From Eustoma russellianum (taxonomy: Eukaryota > Streptophyta > Magnoliopsida > Gentianales > Gentianaceae), in the NCBI GenBank assembly GCA_036186865.1, contig AP025055.1:3658943-3722942 (forward strand): DNA of 64,000 bases, written 5' to 3'. The notes below the pieces were generated by a model. It saw only the letters and a program-made list of their open reading frames with translations, was not told where the DNA came from and ran no database searches. Made by a program: the position numbers and the translations under genes. The stretch's first letter is position 1; every line of letters begins with the position of its first letter. This document shows, in pieces, positions 1 to 10,630 of the stretch.

Positions 1-1
1 T

Positions 2-3000
2 CTCGAAGAATTTATGGATTTTGCGACGAGTAATGAAAGTGGAACGCAGATTAGATGTCCGTGTAAGAAATGTAAGAACCGTAAATATATGCATCCGGCT
101 GACGTGAGGGTTCACTTATTGAAACAAGGTTTCGTGCACAATTACCATACATGGTACTGCCACGGCGAATATGAGGGGGCGTCTACATCTGCAACTGTAC
201 ACGTCGAAGGGGGACCCGATCAGGTTGATGCCGAAGAAATAGGCGAGGGATCTCACAACCCATACATGCAGATGGTGCAAGACGCAGCCGCTGGCGCATT
301 TACGGGAGAGCAGTACTTACAAATGCAGGATCCGGATGAACAGCCGCGTGTATTCGTGGAGGAAGATCCGAACCCTCAGGCGAGACAGTTTTTTGAGATG
401 CTGAACGCCGCCAACACGCCACTGTATCCCGGTTGCGGTAGTCACACACAGATGTCCATGATCGGTCGGATGACGAGAATGAAGACGGAGCACCGCATGA
501 CGGAGAGATTGTACGATGGGATGTGTCAGCTGAATCTCTTCCTGAAGGGAACACAATGGTCGACAGTTTTTATTCGACGAAGAAACAGCAGCAGGCGTTG
601 GGACTGCCGGTTCAGAAGATCGATTGTTGTTCAGAGGGGTGCATCATATACTGGGGCATCAACGAGGATAAAGACAAGTGCAGGGTCTGTAGGACACGCA
701 GGTGGAGAACGAACAAAAGAAACCGGAACGTGCCAAGAAAGCAATTCTACTATTTACCTCTCGCCCCTAGACTGCAGAGGCTCTACGCATCCGGTGCCAC
801 AGCTAGCCAGATGAGGTGGCACGCGGAGCACTACACAAAAGACGGTGAGATGTGCCATCCATCTGACGGCGAAGCTTGGAGGACGTTCGATGCGACACAT
901 CCAGGTTTTTCGTCGGAGACAAGGAACGTTAGGTTGGGGTTATGCACCGACGGGTTCAATCCGTTCGGACAGTCGGGAGAACAGTATTCGTCGTGGCCTG
1001 TAATCGTGACGCCGTACAATCTACCACCTTGGATGTGCATGAAGAAGCCGTACATGTTCTTGACTGTGATCGCACCGGGGCCTAGGAATCCGAAACAGAA
1101 GATCGATCTATACCTGCAGCCATTGATACATGAGCTGAAGTGGTTGTGGGAGTTTGGCATGGAGACGTTCGATGTATCGACCAAACAAAACTTCCAGCTA
1201 CGCGCTGCGCTGATGTGGACCATCAGCGACTTCCCGGCTTATTCTATGTTGTCGGGGTGGAGCACAGCGGGGAAATACGCTTGCCCTTGCTGCATGAAGC
1301 AAGCGAAGACGATGTCCTTGAAACATGGACGTAAGATTTGCTGGTTCGACAGCCATAGGAAGTTCCTGCCCAGACGTCATTTGTAAAGAAAGAGCGTGAC
1401 GGCGTTCATGCCTGACATCGTCGAGAAGGACACGAAGCCCAAGCTTCTCACGGGTGTGGAGGTGTTGGAGGAGATAGACAGTTGTGGATTCGTGGGGGTC
1501 GCTGATGATCCGGACGGCAGCCACAACGCATACCTGGCCCGTGACTGTATCGGGTGGAAGAAGAGAAGCATATTCTGGGAGCTTCCGTATTGGAAGAGCA
1601 ATATGATCCGACACAACCTGGATGTCATGCACATTGAGAAGAACGTGTTTGACAACATTTTCAATACGGTGCTGAATGTGCCTGGAAAAACGAAAAACAA
1701 TTTGAAGGCACGACTTGATATGCGCGACCTCAATATGCGACCGGAGCTGCATCCCGTTGGCACATCCTACATGCCGAAGTCCTCTTACACGCTGAATGCA
1801 GAGCAGGTCAGTTCGTTGTTAGCGTGGCTGGGGACGGCTAGATTTCCTGACGGCCATGTTTCGAACCTGTCTAAGAACATCGACGTGAATAAACGCGGTT
1901 TGCACGGGATGAAGAGCCACGACTGTCACGTGTTCATGCAACGGTTGATGCCCATTGCATTCCGCGAGCTACTTCCAACCAATGTATGGGAAGCACTTAT
2001 CGAGATGAGTCTGTTCTTCAGATGTCTTACATCCACGAGACTCACGGCAGATGATATGTCAAGGCTAGAGGGCGAAATCCCATTGATCATTTGCAAGCTG
2101 GAAACTGTATTCCCTCCGGCCTTCTTTGATTCAATGGAACACCTGCCAGTTCATCTACCATACGAGGCACGCGTTGGTGGTCCTGTTCAGTATAGGTGGA
2201 TGTATCCGTTCGAGAGGTACTCTTATTTATTACGTGACGTTCTTATGTGTCTAAGTGCAAGCATTTGAATAGATATTCCCTATATGAACATATATATCAG
2301 GCATTTGAAGCTGAACATCAAGAACAAGGCGAAAGTCGAGGCCTCGATGTGCAATGCCTACCTGACGGAGGAAGCCTCGACCTTCGTGTCTTATTACTTC
2401 GATCCAGATGTCCTGTCGAGGTGCAGAGATGTTCCCCGAAACGACGACGGCATTTCCAGATCCATTGTCCTCCCGATATTCACACATCCGATCAGATTTC
2501 ACGGACAGGGAAAGGAAATGATATTGGGGGACAGCGAGCTGAAGATTGCTCATTCTTATGTTCTGCGCAACTGCCATCAAGTCGACCGTTTCCAGAGGTA
2601 CAAACGATATCCAATTTTAATTTGTAAATACCTTGCGCTACTCTATCCATTATATTACAAAGATATACAGGGTACTCATTCGTAATTTGCTTCAGCTTGT
2701 TCGTTGATTTATTGCAACACCGTTCACCAGGTATATCGAGCGATGCAATAAACAATGAGTTAGATGCCAAGTTTGCTGATTGGTTCAGTTGGCATGTAAG
2801 TTTACATATTTGGTTACGTGTACGTCATTTGATACGCATTTATTGCCCCGCTGATGTATACTTACTTGTCGTTTTACAGGCGAGCAAAGGTCATCTGGCT
2901 GACGATGAGTACGGTTACATTCTGACACCAGTAGCCGAGGGTCCATTGAACAGAGTCACGTGCCACGATATGTGTTTTGTCAACGGTTATAGATTTCACA

Positions 3001-3678
3001 CAGTCTCCCATGCCAGCCGAAAATCGTTGGAGAACAGCGGGGTGTGTGTCAAGCGGTATATGACAATAGCCCGGACGAGGATGACTTCTACGGCTACCTT
3101 ACTGACATCATTGAGCTCGAATATCCCGCATTGCCTATAAAGCGGGTGGTGCTATTCAAATGCGAATGGTACGATCAAACTCGAGAAGGTTATCGCGCTG
3201 GCACAAAGGTTCACGACCGATATAAGTTGGTAGACATACACCAAGGGCGACGGTACAGAAAGTACGATCCATTCGTTTTGGCTAGTCAAGCGTCGCAGGT
3301 GTACTATATATCGTATCCAACAACGAGGATGAATACAAGCTCAAAAGACTGGCGAGCCATGTGCAAAGTGAAATCGAGCAAGTTTGATGTCAGTATATAG
3401 CCAGGTTCAGATGGCACGGATGCCGCATTTCAAGAAGAAAACCCGCCCGTTCTGGATACGACACATGTTGAACTGCACAACCTCTCTCTAATGACCCCAA
3501 CGACGGTTTCATCGAAATTCATCTCAACATACAACCGCCTGACAATATTGAAGATGTAGGCGAAGACGAATACGAGGATGAAGAGGACGACGAGCATGTA
3601 GATGAAGATGAAAATGAAGATGAAAATGAGGATGAAAATGAAGATGCGTATGAGGATGCGGATGACAATGAAGATTGA
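2..3678 (+). pseudogene. Tnp2-type CACTA transposase (decayed)
   Basis: This would encode the CACTA transposase that cuts at the element ends. Visible domains in order are the transposase-associated domain with its Cys-rich start (CPCKKCKN, about 50-170), the Tnp2 catalytic region (about 560-2230, including GRKICWFDSHR and LDVMHIEKNVFDNI), a DUF4218-like region (2301-2600), a DUF4216-like region (2940-3350, including VLFKCEWYD and YRKYDPFVLA), and an acidic Asp/Glu tail coded by GAT/GAA-rich sequence at 3561-3675. Plausible GT-AG introns are 2217-2300 (84 nt, removing an in-frame TGA) and 2796-2879 (84 nt), with another starting near 2600. Lesions are a frameshift near 521-535, an in-frame TAA at 1384-1386, a frameshift near 3040-3062, a TAG at 3398-3400 and a further shift before the acidic tail. 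The start lies outside the window. Confidence 0.88.
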
Positions 3679-3805
3679 GGTTAGTCAAAAAATTTTATGT
3701 ACCTCATTAGGCTAAAGTGTGTATGTGTTGATGTACTTATACACATGTATATACATAATGTGTGTCTGTAAGTACTTTATATTTTGTATTATTTTTTTTT
3801 CAATA

Positions 3806-3935
3806 CTGATGACACCGACGAGTTACCGACGAAACGTGTCGTCGTAAATTTGAAATAACGACGACACATAAAATAGCGACGACACAGTAATAGCGACGAA
3901 CTTTCGTCGCTATGTCGTCGCAAAATTTTTGACTA
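3806..3935. promoter_or_regulatory. Internal cluster of CACTA subterminal motifs
   Basis: About nine copies of GCGACGA/CGACGAC in both orientations lie here, including a perfect hairpin AGCGACGAA/TTCGTCGCT at 3892-3911. The same motif fills the element's right end (8018-8408), yet this cluster lies between the two genes. It is followed by a CT-rich stretch (3945-4100) that looks like a transcript leader ending at a possible splice donor near 4085. In En/Spm the TnpA protein binds repeated subterminal motifs. Use of this cluster as the second gene's promoter or operator is inference from position. Confidence 0.5.
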
Positions 3936-4122
3936 AAAGCTGAAAATCCTTCTCTTCTTCCCTATTTCTTCCCCCGCAATTTCTTCCCACCCCCCACGGC
4001 GATTTCCCCTCTCAGACCCCCGGCGAAATCCCCTCTCCTCCCCCAGCGAAATCCCATTTCTTCTCCGGTGACCTCCCTTCTCCGGTTAGTTTTTCTTCCT
4101 ATTTTGTTTTTAATGATTTTAA

Positions 4123-4351
4123 TTAGTTATATTTCGTTTTATACATATATACACTACACACGCACACTACATATATATACATATATAGCACATATACACA
4201 CACTCGGTGTATTTTATAAAATATATATGTAGATACATGTATATATGGGTATATATATATATATATGTATATGTATACGGATATACATATATATATGGGT
4301 ATATATGTATATACGGTTTTTGATATATACATATATACGGTTTTATACATG

Positions 4352-4402
<51 letters not shown>

Positions 4403-4423
4403 TGTTTTTAGGTATATACATAA

Positions 4424-4465
<42 letters not shown>

Positions 4466-4580
4466 TATATATATATACGGTTTTACATTTATATATATAT
4501 CTATATCTGTTTTTTATAAATATATATATATATATACGGTCTCACATATGTATATATATATAGTTCACTGTTTTTTTAAG

Positions 4581-4625
<45 letters not shown>

Positions 4626-4630
4626 CTGCC

Positions 4631-4684
<54 letters not shown>

Positions 4685-4779
4685 GGCAGTTATATATATA
4701 TATACGGTTTTTGATATATACATATATACGGTTTTATACATGTATATATATATATATTACTGTTTTTAGGTATATATAC

Positions 4780-4819
<40 letters not shown>

Positions 4820-5071
4820 GATTTTACATTTATATATATATATATATCTCACAGTTTTTTATAAATATATATATAGATAGATATATATATATATATACGG
4901 TTTCACATATGTATATATATATAGTTCACTATTTTTTTAAGTATATATATACATATATATGTATATATACGGCAGTTATACATATATTTATATACAAAAT
5001 ATATATTTCGGTGTATATATGTATTATATATATATATATGTATTATATATATATATTTCGTTGTATATATG

Positions 5072-5107
<36 letters not shown>

Positions 5108-5110
5108 GGC
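4123..5110. repeat. TA-rich micro/minisatellite, probably inside an intron
   Basis: Nearly one kilobase is made of (TA)n runs broken by recurring short phrases such as ACGGTTTTACATTTATATA and CTGTTTTTTATAAATA, so it is a higher-order minisatellite as well as a simple repeat. It separates the CT-rich leader near 3950-4100 from the first recognisable exon of the second gene at 5779, which fits a long first intron. Open frames through it encode only Tyr/Ile repeats and are not genes. Confidence 0.85.
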
Positions 5111-5596
5111 CATTAAGTAATTTTTGGCTTAATTGACTTTAATTTTATGAATAGTATGTTTCAATAGTTAAGATATAATATGTGATGAAATATGACTAAA
5201 TTTGAATGTATATAATATATTATAAGACAAATATATATAAATGTATATATAAATGATTTATTTATGTTTTGCCCTTAGGCCTTTTATGAAAAAAATAACC
5301 TTATTATGTAGTACACATGTATATATGTATAATATATATGTTAAGATATGAAAATGAATAAGTTTTGGATATTACATACTATTTTGCCTTGCATTGTACC
5401 GAAAAAGGGCTGTTGGTGACTAGGGTGCGTATGCACCAAAATTGTTGTTAAGGTTGAATTAGTAGAAATGTGGTGTGCTTGGCCAATGAATGATGCATGT
5501 ACAAACTGTTTTGTAAGAGGTTTTGCATATGATTTTCGGTATGATACTAGTTCAAGGTGTTTACTAAGCTCGAGAGTTGGATTTGTATTTGTCTTT

Positions 5597-5662
5597 GGAG
5601 AGGCCATTAAGGCCGGGAAACCCTCCGTTAAACGAATAGGTCATGCCGAAATTTTCAAAATT
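5597..5662 (+). repeat. Intronic 66-bp direct repeat, copy 1
   Basis: This segment starts GGAGAGGCC and contains AAACGAATAGGTCATGCCGA. It recurs with a few changes at 6914-6978. Both copies lie in non-coding parts of the second CACTA gene, this one upstream of the exon that begins at 5779. Function is unknown. Confidence 0.75.
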
Positions 5663-6710
5663 ATTAATATCTTGCATTAAATGTATGTAAACACTTGTCA
5701 TTTTTTGGACATCTTATTTGTCTGGTCAACCAACCCTAAACTCGTTGAATGTGTCTTTTAAATTTTTCACCCTTGCAGATCTGATGGCTAGTGAGGGTTT
5801 ACCGACTCGATCCACATACCCACCGTCTACACATGACATCTCAGGAGAGTTTAATATGTTCCTCTCTCAGCATGAGCAGCTTGGGTCGGTTTCGACCGCA
5901 AGCTCTTGCTGCGGACACAGACCTTTTAGGGTCTTGCCGAGAGGTCCGCACCCCCCCCCCCCATCTATGCCGCCACCCACACCCACCGGTTCAGCACCTC
6001 ATCCGGCGTCTGATGCGGCATCGGACGAGGGTGTCATACAAGGGCGTCGTGCCCTCCCTTGGTCACATGATACCCATACGTAAGTAATGATTTATTTTTT
6101 TTAACATGTTTTCAAATATATTTCACGCGTTATTTTTTCCTAACAACTTCACCTCTTTCAGGTTTGCACCGGACTCGGACCAGATTTCCGGTTACATCAC
6201 TCGGTCCTTCCACCTGAGGCAGGACCCAGCTGGATATGCCTGGTCCCGTGTCACCCCCGCAGACACGTAGGTTCTATTGGGATGAGTTTCAGGTATTCAA
6301 ATTTGATGAATTTCACTTTTATCTGCATAATCGATCATTACTTTTCTAACCACGTTTTTACTTTTCCTCCGTATAATAATTGCAGAAGGCGTACAGCTGG
6401 CCATCTGACATCGCCCACGACGTGGAGCAGGCCTGGCGGCAGAGGGCCGCCAAACGCTATAGGGACTTCGTCAACTCGCACAAGACCAGGTGGGAGCGTG
6501 ACCCCAATTCTGCCAGGCCTGCCTACGTATCCGAGGCCACCTGGGCAGGGTGGATAGAAGGGTGGATGGACCCTGCTACCCAAGCCCGCAGCGCCCGGAA
6601 CGCGGCGAACCGGCGCAGCGGCAATGTACAGGGCCCAGCACCAGCCACACACTCAGGTGGTTCGGTTTCTCACGCCACCACGATGCGTTTTATGGTAAGT
6701 ATTTTAATAT

Positions 6711-6815
6711 TGGATTATTTAGATTCATTGATTTCATTGGATTATTTAGATTCATTGACTTAAGTGGATTATTTACATTCATTGACTTAAGTGGATTATT
6801 TATATTCATTGATTT
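6711..6815 (+). repeat. Tandem repeat of about 31 bp in intron 3 of the second CACTA gene
   Basis: About four units of the form GGATTATTTAGATTCATTGA follow the donor at 6695. The units differ by a few bases. The array is confined to the intron. Confidence 0.8.
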
Positions 6816-6913
6816 CTTATGTTGCGCTGTTGTTTTTTTGGTATTTGTATATGGTTAATTTAAGTAGTATATGTGTTCATTTGCCTTTTTCTTTTTATTT
6901 TTTCTTTGACATG

Positions 6914-6978
6914 GGAGAGGCCTTTAAGGCCGGGATACCTCCGATAAACGAATAGGTCATGCCGAAATTTTTAAAATT
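6914..6978 (+). repeat. Intronic 66-bp direct repeat, copy 2
   Basis: This matches 5597-5662 almost base for base over the core AAACGAATAGGTCATGCCGA. It lies in the intron between the exons ending at 6694 and starting near 7019. Intron DNA upstream and downstream of the two copies does not match. Confidence 0.75.
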
Positions 6979-7662
6979 CTAGATTTCACTAACATATTTT
7001 ATTTTATTCTTTTAGCAGGAGGAGACGGGGGGAGTGGCCAGCCTCCTACGATCTCTTCTACAAGACGCATCGGAAGAAAGCCTCCGACGGGACGGAGGAC
7101 TGGATCACGGCGAAGGCCCGCGACAATCAGTGTAAGTAGATTACGATATCATTTGTTTTTTCCTTAGTTTGTTTTATTGCTAAACCCTAAACCCTAACAA
7201 TTCTTATTCTCATTTCAGGACGAGTACAACAGATTACTCGCACAAGGGGAGAAGAGGCGGACAAGAACCGCGCTTATTGGGATGCGGTTCGGACCGTCGG
7301 CCCTCAGAATAAGAAGAAGAGGGAGGTGTACGGGGTTGGATCAGCAGCGCCGCGCTTCTTTCCCGAAGTTCTGCATCCAGGTGCTTCCTCTGAGGCCAGC
7401 ACCTCCGCGCCTTCTACGGCCCCCAGAGAATCTTTCGCGCCTGGAATCAGAGCATGCGGCGCTGCAGCATGAGGTGGAGACCATCAGGGCGCAGCATGAG
7501 GAGAGTGTACAGGCACTGCGGTCGCAGCTGACTCAGACCCAGCAGGATCTGCAGCAGTCGCTTCAGCAGGCGGTTGAGCATGCGTAGCAGCAGACGAACC
7601 AGCAAATCTCGCAGCTATCGCATCTCATCATCTCTATCATTTCCAGCTCCTCGCAGCCTTAG

Positions 7663-8017
7663 CCTCCCCCTGATGGTCACTCTTCTCCGCATGATCCCCC
7701 TCCATCTTCCTCTGCATAGTATTTCATTTTTTAATTTTTCGTACAGTCTATTTCATTTATTGTATTGACATATCTTTGTACTTTTATATTTTATATGACA
7801 TTTATACGGATTCTATTTCGTTTGCGTTGTTTAATTATACGAACTTCAATACGCAAGTACTGTATTTCTGTATAACATTCGTACAAATGATTTAATATAC
7901 AAAATAAAATATATTATAAAAATTAAATAATAATAAAAACTATTTAATTAATAATATATTGTATTATTTATAATTAAAATATTTAATATTTAATATTAAA
8001 TATTAAATTAAAAAATT
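7663..8017. other. 3' flank of the second CACTA gene
   Basis: This is AT-rich sequence after the stop codon. It holds several AATAAA-like stretches near 7905-7935 and a palindromic AATATTTAATATTAAATATT run near 7977-8004. No further coding sequence is visible. Confidence 0.5.
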
Positions 8018-8408
8018 GCGACGAACATGCGACGAAACCGAAATGTCGCAGACCGGAAATAAAAAAATCAAAAATTTAAAAATAGCGACGAAAAAATATA
8101 CCGACGAAACTTTGCGACGAAATATTATGTCGCGGAAAGGAAATTAAAAAGTAAAAAATTATAAAATAGCGACGAAAAAAATACACCGACGAAAAAACGA
8201 CGGCAATAACATGTCGCAGACCTGACAGATTTTCGTCGCAACTATGCGACGAAACACCGACGAAATTTTTCCATCCCAATATAGCGACGCTTCACCGACG
8301 AAATTCACTTTGCGACAAGCCGTATTACGACCTACTTTTTCGTCACTATTTCGTCGCTATATGCCTCTAGCGACGAAATGGCGACGATTTTTGCTTTTTT
8401 TTGTGGTG
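8018..8408. repeat. CACTA right subterminal repeats and terminal sequence
   Basis: About sixteen copies of GCGACGAAA or its complement TTTCGTCGC lie in direct and inverted order, ending in the terminal sequence TTTTTTTTGTGGTG at 8395-8408. In CACTA elements the subterminal zone binds the element's own TnpA-type protein, and the extreme end is cut by the Tnp2-type transposase. The terminal bases read CACCAC in place of the family's CACTAC, a change that could lower cleavage. Confidence 0.85.
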
Positions 8409-9097
8409 TTTCTCTTTCCCATGTTTAAACAATTTCCGGGGTCGTGTGTTAAAGCTTTCTCTCTACGAATCTCTTTCTTATTATATATCACTAGATTATG
8501 AAAGTACATACTATGTAATATGTGATAAGCGTATAGAAATACATATTATGTAATACATAAGTATGTAAAATATATCATCATTTTAACATGAAGATACGAA
8601 CTACTATAAAATGTAAACTAAAATGGATTCAACTCATCTTCTTTTCACTTCTAGGCATGCTATACTACTATAAAAAAAACAATTTGTATATTCAAGGCAA
8701 CTTTGTAGTCGCTAATAAGAAACTTTAAAACATGTAATAGTTTCAATACTACTGATTAATAGAATCAGAATAATTATATATATATAAAAAAGTGAAAAAC
8801 ATTGATACCTAATGTGATTATGTAACAAGCTCCAAATATAGTATGTCTTTATTTAATTAATTAATCAGCAATTACTAAGATTCCAAATGGAGATATTAAT
8901 TTGCGTGTCCATTCACTAAGCTTCTCCAAATTGTGTGTGACCATTTAAAGAAACAGATGCAAAGCTTGCACTGTCTGAAAATTTCACATTGATCCCCTAA
9001 ATAATAAAAATTCACAACGGTAGATTATCGCTTTAATGTAAAGGGTTAGATTGTGATGTTTGAAAGTGAATAAAAAATGTGTGTTTATAAAATAAGG
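8409..9097. other. Intergenic AT-rich DNA
   Basis: No coding sequence, RNA gene or repeat is recognised between the CACTA end and the SINE pair. Only short AT-rich stretches are visible. Confidence 0.5.
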
Positions 9098-9110
9098 ATG
9101 TGTATTTATC

Positions 9111-9302
9111 AATTAGAACGTTCCCGATGTACTAAGATTCCGCATTCGCGTAGGGTCCGGGGAGGATCCGAATCGTTTTGCGATCTGGTCTATACAGCTT
9201 TATCCTGTACTTTTTTGTACAAGAGGTTGTTTCCGCGACTTGAACCCGTGACCTCGAGGTCACAAAGCAGCAACCTTACCAGTTGATCCCACGTTCTCCC
9301 TC
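9111..9302 (-). mobile_element. Au-type SINE, near full length
   Basis: The reverse strand carries the Au SINE pattern. A tRNA-like head has a GGTCACGGGTTCAAGTC box B, followed by GGAAACAACCTCTTG and a 3' body with CCCCGGACCCTACGCGAATG. The 13-bp string ATGTGTATTTATC stands on both sides (9098-9110 and 9303-9315), as expected of a target-site duplication. No protein is encoded; such elements use LINE machinery. Confidence 0.8.
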
Positions 9303-9315
9303 ATGTGTATTTATC

Positions 9316-9434
9316 TGATCTACACAACCTTACCATAACACTTTTTTGTGCAAGAGGCTGTTTCAAGCGGTTCGAACTCGTGACCGCAAGGGTCACAAAG
9401 TAGCAACGCTATTAGTTGATCGAATGCCCACCTC
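9316..9434 (-). mobile_element. Au-type SINE, truncated
   Basis: The reverse strand contains the tRNA-like head of an Au SINE (GGTCACGAGTTCGAACC, then GAAACAGCCTCTTGC) but lacks the 3' body. It is flanked by further copies of ATGTGTATTTATC at 9303-9315 and 9435-9447, so it abuts the preceding SINE through a shared repeat. Confidence 0.75.
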
Positions 9435-9447
9435 ATGTGTATTTATC

Positions 9448-10160
9448 AATTAAGAAAAAAATAACTAATGAAGATCATATTGCTCTCAAAAAACAATGAA
9501 GACCATACTGTCCGCCCAAAGGGGTCTAATGGTTTGCGTATAAAACTTTTCCATTATTAGGTAACATCAATATCATAGATCAACCAATTCTTTTTCAAGG
9601 GAAACCCAAAACGTCCAATACTTTAAAATGCAACATCTAGTCTATCCCTTAACGTATGAAAATAGAATTTAAAAGTTACATACCATACCATTAAGTGTCC
9701 AAGCACCACCAGCATATCAGCAAAAATAGTATTTGGGCATTTATATGAATAATAAAGGGTGTACAAGCACTCTCTCAACTACCATAATTCATCACCTGAG
9801 CTATGGGACTAAATTAATTCAAGGGTTTTTAGTCAGTGCTATAAGGTAATTAAGGTAGATGGGCCCTAGTCTGAAACTCTTGTATTATAGATAAGATTTG
9901 GAGATAGAAGGATTGATTATATTTGATCATGATAAAACTCTATATAAAAGAATTTGATGAGGTGAAATCCAGAGGGTTCTTAATAAGAAATTGGTTTTCT
10001 CTTATTCTGTTTTGAAAGATATGATAAAATCCAACACTTTAGCAGTAAAGGAATCAAAAAATAAAAAATGTCGATAGTCTAAATAGTTTATATGCAAGAA
10101 TGTAGATAGTGTGACAAACATATAATGCATTTACTATTAATAGTAAGACATGGTTATGGT
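9448..10160. other. Intergenic DNA without recognised features
   Basis: There is no convincing gene, RNA or terminal repeat here. The sequence is AT-rich with scattered short open frames only. Confidence 0.45.
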
Positions 10161-10163
10161 TGC

Positions 10164-10270
10164 GTCTGTGTGTTTCTAACACATGGGTATGGCTGCGTAT
10201 ATCTGACCTTTCTTACCTCGTTATAGACGGGAGCCTTTAAGGCAGTGGAGGTAACGTTGTTGTCGTAGTA
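10164..10270 (-). mobile_element. SINE-like dispersed repeat (family with TTAGAAACACA)
   Basis: The reverse complement of this segment matches parts of 51115-51370, 51625-51850 and 52170-52420, sharing CTCCCGTCTATrrCG-like and GTTAGAAACACA strings. The family recurs four times in the window in both orientations. Assignment as a SINE is inference from size and dispersal. Confidence 0.55.
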
Positions 10271-10412
10271 GTAAGACATCTTATTGTAGATCTAGTAGGT
10301 AGCTGAATGCTCTTTGTGTGTGAGGGAGTGGGGTGCACTCAAAAGTTCATATAATCATCACTTGCTATAAACTCTATGAACCTATAGGTGGAATACATTA
10401 ATCGACTACCTT

Positions 10413-10630
10413 TTCAATGAATATTTTTGGAGATGGTAGATTTTTCCTACAAGTACTTTGGAAGGTGGTTGTTTTTTCCCATTAATATTTGGGAGGTGGT
10501 AGTTTCTTCCCATAAATATTTTTGGAAGATTGTATCTTTTTCCCATAACAATTTTGGGAGGTGGTAGTTTTTTTTTATAGCGGGAGGTGGTAGTTTTTTC
10601 CTATAAATATTTTTGGGAGGTGGTATTTAT
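10413..10630 (+). repeat. Tandem repeat of about 32 bp
   Basis: About seven imperfect units of the form ATAAATATTTTTGGGAGGTG plus GTAGTTTTTTCCC are present. The last unit is cut by the 5' LTR of element A, and its final TTTAT is the target duplication. Confidence 0.8.

Larger units (their letters stand above)
5779..7662 (+). pseudogene. Second CACTA gene, Transposase_24 (Ptta/En/Spm) protein
   Basis: The splice sites suggest exons 5779-6079, 6162-6292, 6386-6694, about 7019-7131 and 7219-7662; every intron begins GT and ends AG. The first ATG is at 5784. Exon 1 codes a Pro/Ser-rich N-terminus. Exons 2-4 match the plant transposase (Ptta/En/Spm, Transposase_24) pattern: FYWDEFQ, AAKRYRDFVN, the THSGGSVSHA motif, then YDLFYKTHRKK. 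Exon 5 ends in a Gln/Glu-rich coiled coil (7438-7587, for example QSQLTQTQQDLQQS-like heptads). Such proteins are thought to be the DNA-binding TnpA counterpart that works with Tnp2. Lesions are a frameshift in exon 2 near 6262-6272, a one-base shift in exon 5 near 7248, a second shift near 7440, and a TAG at 7585-7587 just before the final stop. Confidence 0.8.
1..8408 (+). mobile_element. CACTA (En/Spm) DNA transposon, right-hand part
   Basis: The segment contains, in order, a Tnp2-type transposase gene, a second gene with the plant Ptta/En/Spm transposase domain, and a right end built of repeated GCGACGAA-type motifs that finishes in TTTTTTTTGTGGTG. Read on the other strand this end is CACCACAAAAAAAA, close to the canonical CACTACAAAAA terminus with one changed base. 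The left terminus lies before base 1, because the transposase reading frame is already open at base 2. Both genes carry frameshifts or stops, so this copy could move only with proteins supplied in trans. The three bases after the end (8409-8411, ttt) would be the 3-bp target duplication, but the left side is not available to confirm it. Confidence 0.88.

Noticed and set aside
4123..5136. Open frames of 75-141 codons coding Tyr/Ile repeats
   Set aside because: They are translations of a TA microsatellite and have no protein-like composition.
7574..7768. Open frame downstream of the second CACTA gene
   Set aside because: It overlaps the coiled-coil exon in another frame and has no recognisable domain.
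9118..9297. tRNA-like sequence with box A/B elements
   Set aside because: The tRNA-like head is followed by an Au SINE body and flanked by a target duplication, so it is a SINE and not a tRNA gene.
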